Shown here piece after piece: positions 37,201 through 45,231 of a stretch of 64,000 nucleotides of DNA (the stretch's first letter is position 1; every line of letters starts with the position of its first letter). The stretch covers positions 120,161 to 184,160 of the forward strand of contig JAEWIS010000024.1 of assembly GCA_023386955.1 (NCBI GenBank), given 5' to 3'. This DNA is from Bacillota bacterium (GTDB lineage: Bacteria > Bacillota > Bacilli > Paenibacillales > NBRC-103111). Under the pieces are notes generated by a model. It was not told the origin of the DNA. It did not search any database and saw only the letters and a program-made list of their open reading frames with translations. Position numbers and translations under genes: made by a program.

Positions 37201-37984
37201 CACGGATGCTCCCCCGGCGGATACGCAGCCGCCTACAGCGCCCGCGAATCTGACGGCACCGTCCAAAACCAGTGTGAGCGTGAGCCTCAGCTGGACGGCT
37301 TCTACAGACAATGTGGGGGTAACGGGCTACAACATCTATAAGGGCGGGGTCCTGGAAGGAAGCACGGCGGGCACCACTTACACGGCAACAGGGCTTAGCG
37401 CTAATACAGCCTACAGCTTTACGGTGAAGGCCAAGGATGCGGCCAACAATGAATCAGCAGCCAGCAATACCCTGAACGTGACCACGGATGCCGCTGGAAG
37501 CCCGGGAGGTGGAACAGGCACGATCGTCCGGGAATATTGGACGGGAGTGGGAGGCGAAACCATAGCGGACATTCCCCTGGGCACCCCGCCAACCGGAACC
37601 TCCATTCTCACCAGCCTGGAGGGGCCGTCCAACTTCGGCAACAGCTATGCCACCCGCATCCGGGGGTATATCACGCCCACTGTGAGCGGCGACTACACCT
37701 TCTACATTGCCAGCGACAATGCAGGCGAGCTGTGGCTGAGCCCGGACAGCAATCCGGCGAATAAATCACGGATCGCTTACGTCTCGACCTGGTCGGGGTA
37801 CCGGGACTGGACAGGGAACGCCACGCAGAAGTCAGTGACCATTCAACTGACGGCTGGGCAGGCGTATTACGTAGAGGTGCTGCACAAGGAGAAGTCAAGC
37901 AGCGACCACCTGTCGGTAGGCTGGACCGGACCGGGCATCTCCGCAATAACGGTCATTGACGGCAGTTATTTGTCTCCCTATTAA
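34238..37984 (+). CDS. Secreted modular beta-helix protein (PKD, FN3 x2, NPCBM, FN3 x2, PA14)
   Basis: A 1248-residue paralogue of the preceding protein. Signal peptide about residues 1-32. The beta-helix runs to about 470 and keeps the same landmarks (TGFGPFGILFSG, WGGAIRVGWGS, GRGGIFVNDG). Then: PKD about 475-558 (HNLWDFGEG), FN3 562-655 and 657-748, an NPCBM-type carbohydrate-binding domain about 752-890 (GVTYSKGIGTHANSDIVYQL), FN3 901-991 and 993-1085, PA14 1092-1248. The last FN3 and PA14 modules are nearly identical to those of its neighbour. GGAGGTGGA precedes the overlapping ATG. Probably binds and processes an extracellular polysaccharide whose fragments are imported by the nearby transporter. 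Confidence 0.85.
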   Translation: MSNVIRKICSLPVLLALVLAIPMFPAASVQAASTHDVTLYGANGGDATDDRASIQSAINAASTGDTVYFPAGTYYISNKLMGKSGVRLQGEAQNTAIIKAATGSGSQFAGLKVEATMLNLNNISNMDISELTFDANSNNAVTSAIWGEPGIGHKIHRIKVKDITQSTGFGPFGILFSGTPDVEITDSEFTNIGTQSMWGGAIRVGWGSHNAKILNNTIHNMGRGGIFVNDGSTGAVIKHNVISGSSDFISGYGFGIEVHTDCNYTIIEDNVMDHWLSVVRSQYTSIRRNYVGTSNGTYKSYGLEVSAAPTIVTDNVVDGGQHNGISMSPGNGQHIFAYNTIQNMIQWGMQLHGDGTPAPNQYLYFYKNVWKNTDKDNPIAVYPGTAGNAIRINGKTTDTTFDSNQIINNDRLGIQITGAAGVDRLSFVNNTITGNGGLSVDPYPAAALDLEWSGNTVSGNGSNVQLTSRGFSNAKPTASFTASRLIVPLGQAVTFTNTSTDPGGSIVHNLWDFGEGVPNTTASPTYTYEKAGTYKVKLLVTDNGGRMHLSEQTIVVDAGPADTQAPTSPTGLVLLAKTDTTARLSWNPSTDNVGVAGYNIYKNGVLEGATGGAGATEYLAAGLTPNTAYSFTVKAKDGTGNLSAASNALNVTTNAPDTEPPSVPVNLSLSYKTDTTAKLTWAASTDNVGVTGYDVFRNGTLAGSTLGAGATEFMATGLTAGSTYSFTVKAKDVKNNFSAASNGLSVTTYGAQEIKYASDLSWVSATAGFGAVRQDKSSSGNALRLDGVTYSKGIGTHANSDIVYQLNGNYGRFVSDVGVDDQVTHANASIVFQVWADGALLFDSGVMNALSATKTVDVPVAGVNQIKLTVTDSGNGNSYDHGDWAAARFTPSGSGNPNPADTQPPTAPANLTAPSKTSVSVSLSWTASTDNVGVTGYNIYKGGVLEGSTAGTTYTATGLSANTAYSFTVKAKDAANNESAASNTLNVTTDAPPADTQPPTAPANLTAPSKTSVSVSLSWTASTDNVGVTGYNIYKGGVLEGSTAGTTYTATGLSANTAYSFTVKAKDAANNESAASNTLNVTTDAAGSPGGGTGTIVREYWTGVGGETIADIPLGTPPTGTSILTSLEGPSNFGNSYATRIRGYITPTVSGDYTFYIASDNAGELWLSPDSNPANKSRIAYVSTWSGYRDWTGNATQKSVTIQLTAGQAYYVEVLHKEKSSSDHLSVGWTGPGISAITVIDGSYLSPY
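36933..37203 (+). repeat. FN3 module repeat, copy 2
   Basis: Copy of the FN3-coding segment at 33443-33720; also followed directly by copy 3. Confidence 0.85.
37211..37490 (+). repeat. FN3 module repeat, copy 3
   Basis: Tandem copy of the preceding FN3-coding segment; both begin with GCGGATACGCAGCCGCCTAC and end with CTGAACGTGACCACGGATGC. Confidence 0.85.
37504..37983 (+). repeat. PA14 module repeat, copy 2
   Basis: Near-identical counterpart of 33735-34205, ending one codon before the stop. Confidence 0.85.
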
Positions 37985-38067
37985 CCCTTCGGGGGGCTTG
38001 CACGGCGGCCGGTTGACGGCTCCGGCGCAGGCCCTTTTTGTGGACCGTGATACACGGAATATACAGC

Positions 38068-38097
38068 TTTTCATGAAAAATACAGTCGCAAATACAT
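38068..38097 (+). promoter_or_regulatory. Candidate AraC-regulator site upstream of the GH2 gene
   Basis: Combines both shared motifs: TTTTCATGAAAAATACAGTC (38068-38087; compare 30862-30880) overlapping AGTCGCAAATACAT (38084-38097; compare the minus strand at 28319-28305). Further ATACAG at 38061 and TACAGT at 38112 lie in the same 60 bp. Confidence 0.5.
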
Positions 38098-38193
38098 CCA
38101 TTTGCCGAACGTACAGTATGCACAAAGTGTGACCAATGGCATGCTTAACTCGGGAGCGGATGAATTGGCGGGAGAGAAAGGAGGCGGATGAAC

Positions 38194-39957
38194 ATGCCAC
38201 AGTGGAGAGCAGATTATCCACGCCCGCAGTTTGTGCGGAAGGATTGGCTGAATTTGAACGGGGCATGGGAATTTGAATTTGATGACGGGGATGTGGGGGA
38301 GCGGGGGAGGTGGTATGATGCGCCGAAGACCTTCTCCCTGAGCATACAGGTGCCCTTCTGCTTCCAGAGCCCGCTTAGCGGTATTGGAATCCATGATTTT
38401 CACGACATTGTCTGGTACCGCAAGCGAGTGGAGCTGCCCCCTGAATTTAGCGGCAAACGGGTGCTGCTGCATTTTGGCGCGGTGGATTATTCCGCCAAGG
38501 TATGGGTGAACGGACAGCTTGCAGCCCTGCATGAAGGAGGGCATACGCCTTTTTGGGCGGACGTAACCGAACTGCTGAGACCCGGGGGCCTTCCCAATGA
38601 TATTGTGGTCCGGGCACAGGATTACAGCAGGGATGTCCGGCTGCCGCGAGGCAAGCAGTATTGGCTGGAGAAGCCGGTATCCGTATTTTATTCCCGCACG
38701 ACAGGGATCTGGCAAACAGTCTGGATGGAGCCGGTGGCAGATACACGGATCGATAACGTCCGGTTCACACCGGATATCGATGCCAATGAAATCCGCATTC
38801 AAACCGTGGTTCATGGTCATTCCGCGGCCAAGAGCCGGCTCAAGCTGAAGCTGTCGGTCAGTCTGGAGGGTCAAGCCGTAGCAGAGGATATCCTCGAAAT
38901 CCGGGAGGCCGTCACAGCCAGGCGGATTTGGCTTACCGACTATAACGATATGGGAAAGGGGAGATGGTGGTCTCCGGAAAATCCGGTTTTATACGATATA
39001 GAGCTGACCCTATGGGCGGATGATGTGCTGCTGGACCGGGTATGCAGCTATTTCGGCATGCGCAAAATCTCCGTGGAGGATGGCCGGATCTGCCTCAACA
39101 ACCGCCCCTATTATATGAAGCTGGTTTTGGACCAGGGCTACTATCCTGATGGTATTCTTACGCCGCCCAACGGCGAGGCGGTCCGGCGGGATGCGGAGCT
39201 GGCCAAAGCCATGGGCTTCAATGGCGTGCGCAAGCATCAGAAGATTGAGGACCCCAGGTATGCTTACTGGTGTGACCGGATCGGGCTTCTTCTTTGGGGA
39301 GAGATGCCCAATGCTTACGCGTATTCGGAGGAATATGTCCACCGTATGACAAGGGAATGGCAGGAATTCCTGGAGCGGGATTACAACCATCCCTGCATCG
39401 TAGTGTGGGTGCCGCTGAACGAAAGCTGGGGTGTGCCGGGGATTCTGACGGATCAGGCCCAGCAGCATCATGCCTTAGCAGTGTATCATTTGACCAAGTC
39501 TCTGGATCCCACCCGCCTGGTCATCTCCAATGACGGCTGGGAGCATGTAAAATCGGATATTTGCACCATCCATGATTATGATTCCAGCGGGGAAACCCTC
39601 AGGGAGCGGTACGGCAGCCAGGATTGTGTGAAGGCCAGGCCGTGCAACCGGCCCGTGTATGTGCCGGGGTATGCTTATGGCGGGGAGCCGGTCCAGGTAT
39701 CCGAGTTCGGCGGAATACGGTACAGCCCTGACAGCGCCGGGGGCTGGGGCTATTCGGAAGCGCACAGTGAGGAGCAGTTCCTCAAGCGCTATATGGACCT
39801 GACCCATGCGCTGCTGCGGGCTCCTGCCCTGCAGGGCTACTGCTACACGCAGCTGACGGATGTGCAGCAGGAGAAGAATGGGCTGTTGACGGAGAAACGC
39901 CAGCCCAAAGCGCCTGTGGCGTCTATCCGGAGCATCAATCAAGGATTAATGCCATAA
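38194..39957 (+). CDS. Glycoside hydrolase family 2 (beta-galactosidase/beta-glucuronidase-like)
   Basis: A 587-residue retaining exo-glycosidase. The N-terminal sugar-binding domain has WLNLNGAWEFEF and IVWYRKRVELP; a central immunoglobulin-like domain follows, then the barrel with acid/base Glu410 (VVWVPLNESWG) and nucleophile Glu504 (QVSEFGGIRY). At this size it belongs with the short GH2 enzymes rather than LacZ. No signal peptide, so it acts on imported material. ATG 38194 lies nine bases after AAGGAGG; ATG 38188 is closer than usual. It is followed by an isomerase and an oxidoreductase on the same strand with short gaps, forming a catabolic operon. Confidence 0.9.
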   Translation: MPQWRADYPRPQFVRKDWLNLNGAWEFEFDDGDVGERGRWYDAPKTFSLSIQVPFCFQSPLSGIGIHDFHDIVWYRKRVELPPEFSGKRVLLHFGAVDYSAKVWVNGQLAALHEGGHTPFWADVTELLRPGGLPNDIVVRAQDYSRDVRLPRGKQYWLEKPVSVFYSRTTGIWQTVWMEPVADTRIDNVRFTPDIDANEIRIQTVVHGHSAAKSRLKLKLSVSLEGQAVAEDILEIREAVTARRIWLTDYNDMGKGRWWSPENPVLYDIELTLWADDVLLDRVCSYFGMRKISVEDGRICLNNRPYYMKLVLDQGYYPDGILTPPNGEAVRRDAELAKAMGFNGVRKHQKIEDPRYAYWCDRIGLLLWGEMPNAYAYSEEYVHRMTREWQEFLERDYNHPCIVVWVPLNESWGVPGILTDQAQQHHALAVYHLTKSLDPTRLVISNDGWEHVKSDICTIHDYDSSGETLRERYGSQDCVKARPCNRPVYVPGYAYGGEPVQVSEFGGIRYSPDSAGGWGYSEAHSEEQFLKRYMDLTHALLRAPALQGYCYTQLTDVQQEKNGLLTEKRQPKAPVASIRSINQGLMP

Positions 39958-39987
39958 GCAAAATGGGCTGAACATAAGGAGGATACC

Positions 39988-40728
39988 ATGAAAATCGGCA
40001 TTGCGGATTACGGGATGAACGTTTGGGATGGCGGGACGTGCTTTGATCTGGAGGAACGCCTGCGGCAATTGAAGGCTATCGGTTACGAAGGCATTGAACG
40101 GCTGACGGCGTTCAGCGGGGAGCATGCGCTGCAATCGGCGGCGATGATGAGAAAGCTTGGTTTGGATTTTGGCACGGTGAGGGCCCCCAGCCCGGAGCTG
40201 TCCATTCAATGGACGGCTGCTCTTGGCAAGGATTATGTCTGGACCCACGTGGACGGCCGGGATTTCGCTGCATTCTGCAGGCAGGTGCGGATTCAATCGG
40301 CTGCCTGCCGCCGTTGGGGCCTGCATGTGGCCCTTCATAATCATATGGGGACGCCTGTAGAGACGCAGGAGCAGCTGGAGGCATTTTTGCGGGAATGTCC
40401 GGACAGCAAGCTGGTGCTGGATACCGCCCACCTGGCGGCAATGGGCGGAGACGCGGTGGAGATTGCCGGGAAATATGCAAGCAGGCTTGCCGTCCTACAT
40501 CTGAAGGATTGGCTGGAGACCAATCCCGAATCCCTTGATTGGACCAAACGCGGGCGGTTCTGCGGCCTAACCCGGGGCAATATCGGATTGGACAATGCAG
40601 CAGTCCTGAAGGAGGCGGCCAAACACGGCTTTGACGGATGGGTGTTTGTGGAGCATGATACCCATTTGCAGGAGCCTCTTGTGGATCTGGAATGGAGCAG
40701 GCAGGTTGTCCGGGAGGCCGGGTATTAA
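39988..40728 (+). CDS. Sugar phosphate isomerase/epimerase-like TIM-barrel protein
   Basis: A 246-residue protein of the xylose-isomerase-like TIM-barrel (AP endonuclease family 2) superfamily. Metal ligands characteristic of the group are visible: HNH in VALHNHMG, Asp/His in VLDTAHLA, His in AVLHLKDW and Glu near the end in VFVEHDTH. AAGGAGG lies five bases before the ATG. It is encoded 30 bp after the GH2 enzyme and 32 bp before a Gfo/Idh/MocA oxidoreductase. This pairing is known from pathways in which a sugar is oxidised at C3 and then isomerised or cleaved; the actual reaction here is not determinable from sequence. Confidence 0.85.
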   Translation: MKIGIADYGMNVWDGGTCFDLEERLRQLKAIGYEGIERLTAFSGEHALQSAAMMRKLGLDFGTVRAPSPELSIQWTAALGKDYVWTHVDGRDFAAFCRQVRIQSAACRRWGLHVALHNHMGTPVETQEQLEAFLRECPDSKLVLDTAHLAAMGGDAVEIAGKYASRLAVLHLKDWLETNPESLDWTKRGRFCGLTRGNIGLDNAAVLKEAAKHGFDGWVFVEHDTHLQEPLVDLEWSRQVVREAGY

Positions 40729-40760
40729 GGATAAGCAAACGGGAATAGGGGGATGGTACG

Positions 40761-41795
40761 ATGACGGAGCCAATCAGAATCGGCCTGGCCGGAGCAGGCA
40801 GAGCCGGATGGGGTATGCATTGCCAGGAGCTGGAGGATAAGAAGCATCTGTTTACCATTGTGGCGGCCTGCGATCTGATCGAATCGCGGCGGGAGGCAAT
40901 GGCGGAGCGCTACGGCTGCAAAACCTACGAGCGCCTGGAGGAGCTTATGGATGACCCGGATGTGGAGCTTGTGGATGTGGCCACCCGCTCTTCGGATCAC
41001 TGCGCTCACGGGCTTTTGGCGCTGGCCGGTGGCAAGCATGTGTTCATGGAAAAGCCGCTGGCCTGCACGTATGAGGAGGCCCAGGTGTTGCTGGAGGCGG
41101 AACGGAAGAGTACAGGCAAGCTGTACGTGCGCCACAACCGCCGGTTTGATCCCGACTTTCTCCATGTCCGGGAGGTGATGGAGAGCGGAATATTAGGGGA
41201 CATTTATGCCATCCGGCTCTGCCGCCACGGCTATCAGCGCCGGGACGACTGGCAGACCATCATGGCTTACGGAGGCGGACAGCTGCTGAATTGGGGTCCG
41301 CATATTATCGACCATGGCCTTAGGCTTTTGGAAAGTCCGGTTGCAGAGCTGTGGACGGACCTGAAGCGTGTGGCTGCGGTAGGGGACGCGGAGGATCATG
41401 TGAAAATCATCATGAAGGGGCAGAACAACCGCCTAGTGGATCTGGAGATCAGCGGCGGGGTGGCGGAGCCGTCACCGCAATATGCGGTATATGGTGCAAG
41501 GGGCACGATGACAGTGATGGACGGCCAAATGTCCCTGCGCTACCTGGACCCTGCCGTGCCGCTTATGGAGAAGCAGGCCGACCCGGGCACCCCCGGGGAA
41601 ACCTTCGGCAGTGTGGAGAATCTGAGCTGGCGGACGGAAACGGTGCCCGTGGCACCCGCCAAATCGTATAATATATGGGAGGAGCTGTACCGCTCCATCC
41701 GTTTGGGGGAGACATTCCCCATTGCGCCGCAGGAAGCCCTGGAGGTGATGCGGGTCATTTCGGAAGCCAAACAAGCGTCTGCGTTTACCGGTTAA
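40761..41795 (+). CDS. Gfo/Idh/MocA-family NAD(P)-dependent oxidoreductase
   Basis: A 344-residue two-domain dehydrogenase. The N-terminal Rossmann fold has GLAGAGRAGWGMH and the family-defining MEKPLA around residue 97, whose Lys is catalytic; the C-terminal alpha/beta domain carries GGGQLLNWGPHIIDHGLRLL with the conserved Asp-x-x-x-His-like pair (HIIDHG). Relatives oxidise inositol, glucose or glycosides. It is the last gene of the GH2-isomerase-oxidoreductase operon and is followed by a terminator. A related pair is encoded at 51524-53386. Confidence 0.9.
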   Translation: MTEPIRIGLAGAGRAGWGMHCQELEDKKHLFTIVAACDLIESRREAMAERYGCKTYERLEELMDDPDVELVDVATRSSDHCAHGLLALAGGKHVFMEKPLACTYEEAQVLLEAERKSTGKLYVRHNRRFDPDFLHVREVMESGILGDIYAIRLCRHGYQRRDDWQTIMAYGGGQLLNWGPHIIDHGLRLLESPVAELWTDLKRVAAVGDAEDHVKIIMKGQNNRLVDLEISGGVAEPSPQYAVYGARGTMTVMDGQMSLRYLDPAVPLMEKQADPGTPGETFGSVENLSWRTETVPVAPAKSYNIWEELYRSIRLGETFPIAPQEALEVMRVISEAKQASAFTG

Positions 41796-41818
41796 AAAAG
41801 ACATAGCCTTCTTTATCG

Positions 41819-41842
41819 AAACGGCAGCGATGCCGTTTTTTT
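41819..41842 (+). terminator. Rho-independent terminator after the Gfo/Idh gene
   Basis: ACGGCA-GCGA-TGCCGT (41821-41836) with AA before and a run of seven T in total after. Confidence 0.85.
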
Positions 41843-42105
41843 GCGCTTTGTTTGGCTTTCCGACCCCGTTGATGGATATATCCCTCCCCCGGCCTACCCC
41901 CATCCCTCCTCCCGACGGAGGTATGCCATGACCGATCTTATGACCCCAGTCATCTGATTTCATGACAGATTTCACATGTTTCCAAATCCTTCTGCGTCTA
42001 TAATGAATTCATTCCTGTGCCTTCGTGAGATACAGGGATCAGAGATAAGGAACACAGGGAGGCAGCGGCCATGTGGCCGGCTATTTTATCGGAGGAGCTG
42101 TGAGG
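41843..42105 (+). promoter_or_regulatory. Intergenic region with probable promoter of the RND operon
   Basis: The gap between the terminator and the RND gene holds ATGAC-CCCA-GTCAT (41940-41953), GATTTCA repeated at 41956 and 41968, and a perfect TATAAT at 41999-42004 with no good -35 at 17 bp. The leader (42005-42105) includes GGCCATGTGGCC near the ribosome binding site. These point to a regulated promoter, but the regulator is not identified. Confidence 0.45.
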
Positions 42106-45100
42106 ATGAATAAGTTAACCAATTTTTCCATGAAGAACATCACGGCCGTCATCATTATTGTTCTTCTCCTCTTCGGCGGGGGCGCTTATTCCGCAACCAC
42201 GCTGAAGGTGGAAAGCATGCCGGATATTTCGTTTCCGGTGGTGCTGATCAACACCATGTATATGGCGCCGCCCAAGGATGTGCTGGAAGGAGTGACGGAG
42301 CCGCTGGAGAAGGCGGTTGCCAGTATGGAGGGGCTGAAGAACCTGAGCTCAAACTCCAGCGACAACTTCTCGCAAATTATCCTGGAGCTGGAGCAGTCGG
42401 TGAAAACCGATGACGCCAAACGGGATGTGGAAAGCCTGATCTCCAACGTCAAGCTGCCCTCGGGCTCGGAGAAGCCCCAGGTCACCACCTTCGGCTTTGC
42501 CTCGGAGCCGGTGTATTACCTCTCGCTGTATGCCCAGAACGGCATGAGCCAGCAGGAGCTTGACAAGCTGTACAAGGATGTCATTGAACCGGGCTTTAAG
42601 GGAATGGACGGCATCGACCACATCGACTCCATCGGCAACCAGGAATCGGTGCTAACCATGAAGCTGGACGGCAATGCCATCAATAACTATGGCTTGACCC
42701 CTTCCCAGGTGTCCCAAAGCATCCAGGCGGCTCTTATGACAAGTCCGGCCGGAACCGTTGATTTCAACGGCAACGAGCAGATGGTCCGGGTCAAAAGCGA
42801 CTTGAACACCATCTACGGTCTGGAAAATATGAAGATCCCCACGGGTATCGGCTCCACCGTATTATTGAAGGATGTGGCCAAGGTCGAGGCCATTACCGAA
42901 TCCACCTTTTACTCCCGCCTGAACGCCCAACCGGCGATTGGTGTGCGTCTGTACAAGACGAAGAATGCCAATGCTGTCCAATTTGGCGCTCAAGCCGATG
43001 AAATGATGGAGAAATGGAAGGTAGAATACCCCAACATTAAATTCCAGCCGATCTACAACAGCGCCACCGAGATTCAGAACTCCATCAACGGTATGCTGAA
43101 GGAAGGCATTTTGGGAGCGCTGCTGGCCTCCATTATGATTCTTCTATTCTTGCGGAACGTACGGATGACCTTGATCGTATTGGTATCTATCCCGTTATCC
43201 ATGCTCATCACACTCATGGTCATGGCTCCATTGGGGATATCCCTCAATATTATGACCCTGGGCGGAATGGCCATTGCCGTCGGGCGGGTTGTGGATGATA
43301 GTATCGTAGTTATTGAGAATATCTTCAGTCAGCTGCAAAAGGCCCAGGAACGCAATGAGTCGGTCATTAAAATGGCGACGGCTCAGGTGGCTTCGGCAAT
43401 TACCTCGTCCACCATTACCACCGTGGGTGTGTTTGCCCCCATTGCCTTTGTCAGCGGAGTGATGGGTGAAATCTTCCGTCCCTTCGCCATCACCCTGAGT
43501 GTGGCGCTGCTGTCATCACTGGTCGTTGCATTGACGGTTATCCCCATGCTGGCCAAAATTCTGGTTCTGAAAAGCGGGTCCATCAAAACCCACACAGAGG
43601 CACCTGCAGGGAAATTAGCCACGACCTACAAAAAAGCGCTGACTTGGTCCCTGAAGCATCGTATGCTTACAGTGGGCATGTCCATCCTGCTTTTGATCGT
43701 ATCGGTTATGGGAACATTGCCGTTCCTGGCCCAGACCTTCATGCCGGAAAGCGATTCGGATAAAATGATGCAGTTCTCCATCAAGATGCCACGGGAGACG
43801 ACCATCGAAACCATGAATGAGAAGGTAAAAGAAATCGAAAACGACATGTTGAATGCTAAGGATTCTGCAGGTCAGCCCACATTTGAATATGTGGAATCCT
43901 CCATCGGCTATAACGGAGGCAGCGACCGGGTTTCATACCGCAGCTCCTTCTTCGCGGTAGCTTCCGGCGCCTCGGATACCAAAGCTGTTGTCCAGGATTT
44001 CAAGAAGCGGATCCGTGATATGCTGCCTGCGGGCTCAGAAGCGGAAGGTTCCGTGATCAGTATGGGCGGCACCGGCGGCGGTACGGACTTCAGCTACATG
44101 CTGAAGGGCGACGATATGCTGTATCTGCAGGAAGCAGCCAAGCTGGTCAAGGAGCAGATGAAAACCTTCCCTGAGCTGACCGACATCAAGGACAGCTTAA
44201 GCGAATCCAAGATGGAAGTGGAAATCGCGGTTGACCAGAACAAAGCAAGAATGTACGGACTTTCCTCCGCTCAAATCGTGCAAGGTGTACATACATGGCT
44301 CGCGGAAGAAAAAATCGGCGATCTGAAATTTGACAATACCACCTTCGAAACCAAGGTTATGCTGGATCCCAGCTTCAAAAACTCCGTGGACAAAATCGGC
44401 CGTTTTACCCTGACTGCCCCCACCGGAGCCAAGGTCGCCCTGAATGAAGTAGCCAAGGTGAACCAGATTGAAGCTCCGGCAGCCATCAGCCGTGACCAGC
44501 AGGTTCAGTTCGTTCAGGTCACCGCCAAGATCAACTCCGCCGACAAAGGCGGCGTCAGCGCCAAGGTCACAGCTGAGCTGAACAAGCTGGAGCTGCCCGG
44601 CGGCGTCCGCACAGAGGTTAAGGGCGTAACCGACGACATGACGGAAAGCTTCCAGCAATTGCTGGTGGCTATGCTGGCCTCTATCTTCATCGTTTACCTG
44701 ATTATGGTTCTGGCCTTCGGAAACGGCAGCGCACCCTTCGCCATTCTGTTCTCCCTGCCCCTGGCGGCTATCGGGGGACTGGTAGCTCTATTAATTACCA
44801 ATGAATCTATCAATATTACCTCTCTGATCGGCTTCCTGATGCTCATCGGCGTCGTGGTCACTAACGCCATCGTGCTTGTGGACCGGGTGCAGCAGCTCCG
44901 GGAGGAAGGCCACAGCATCCGCGAGGCTCTGATCGAAGCGGGCATAACCCGTCTGCGTCCCATTATTATGACGGCGGGAGCTACCATTATCGCCCTGATG
45001 CCTCTTGCTCTGGGCTTCTCCAAGGGCGCCGTCATCTCCAAGGGGCTGGCGGTTGTGGTTATCGGCGGTTTGACCACCTCCACGCTGCTTACCCTTGTTG

Positions 45101-45216
45101 TTGTACCGGTGGTTTATGATCTGATCGAAGGCTTCAAACGCCGTATGGGACGTCTGTTCCACCGGAAGAAGCCGGCCGGTCTGGATACCCCGAATACCAC
45201 TTCCGCAACCCACTGA
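42106..45216 (+). CDS. RND-family efflux permease (SwrC/AcrB-like)
   Basis: A 1036-residue inner-membrane proton-driven transporter of normal HAE-RND length. One helix near the N-terminus (TAVIIIVLLLFGGGAYSATT), a large extracellular loop, six helices, a second large loop and six more helices, reflecting internal duplication. The proton-relay Asp pair is present in AVGRVVDDSIVVIENI, and PMLAKILVL and GVVVTNAIVLVDR mark the conserved helices. GGAGGAG precedes ATG 42106; an in-frame start at 42073 is less likely. Gram-positive members such as SwrC of Bacillus subtilis export surfactin-like lipopeptides and detergents. The adaptor gene follows after 15 bp. Confidence 0.93.
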   Translation: MNKLTNFSMKNITAVIIIVLLLFGGGAYSATTLKVESMPDISFPVVLINTMYMAPPKDVLEGVTEPLEKAVASMEGLKNLSSNSSDNFSQIILELEQSVKTDDAKRDVESLISNVKLPSGSEKPQVTTFGFASEPVYYLSLYAQNGMSQQELDKLYKDVIEPGFKGMDGIDHIDSIGNQESVLTMKLDGNAINNYGLTPSQVSQSIQAALMTSPAGTVDFNGNEQMVRVKSDLNTIYGLENMKIPTGIGSTVLLKDVAKVEAITESTFYSRLNAQPAIGVRLYKTKNANAVQFGAQADEMMEKWKVEYPNIKFQPIYNSATEIQNSINGMLKEGILGALLASIMILLFLRNVRMTLIVLVSIPLSMLITLMVMAPLGISLNIMTLGGMAIAVGRVVDDSIVVIENIFSQLQKAQERNESVIKMATAQVASAITSSTITTVGVFAPIAFVSGVMGEIFRPFAITLSVALLSSLVVALTVIPMLAKILVLKSGSIKTHTEAPAGKLATTYKKALTWSLKHRMLTVGMSILLLIVSVMGTLPFLAQTFMPESDSDKMMQFSIKMPRETTIETMNEKVKEIENDMLNAKDSAGQPTFEYVESSIGYNGGSDRVSYRSSFFAVASGASDTKAVVQDFKKRIRDMLPAGSEAEGSVISMGGTGGGTDFSYMLKGDDMLYLQEAAKLVKEQMKTFPELTDIKDSLSESKMEVEIAVDQNKARMYGLSSAQIVQGVHTWLAEEKIGDLKFDNTTFETKVMLDPSFKNSVDKIGRFTLTAPTGAKVALNEVAKVNQIEAPAAISRDQQVQFVQVTAKINSADKGGVSAKVTAELNKLELPGGVRTEVKGVTDDMTESFQQLLVAMLASIFIVYLIMVLAFGNGSAPFAILFSLPLAAIGGLVALLITNESINITSLIGFLMLIGVVVTNAIVLVDRVQQLREEGHSIREALIEAGITRLRPIIMTAGATIIALMPLALGFSKGAVISKGLAVVVIGGLTTSTLLTLVVVPVVYDLIEGFKRRMGRLFHRKKPAGLDTPNTTSATH

Positions 45217-45231
45217 AAAGGAGAATAAACC

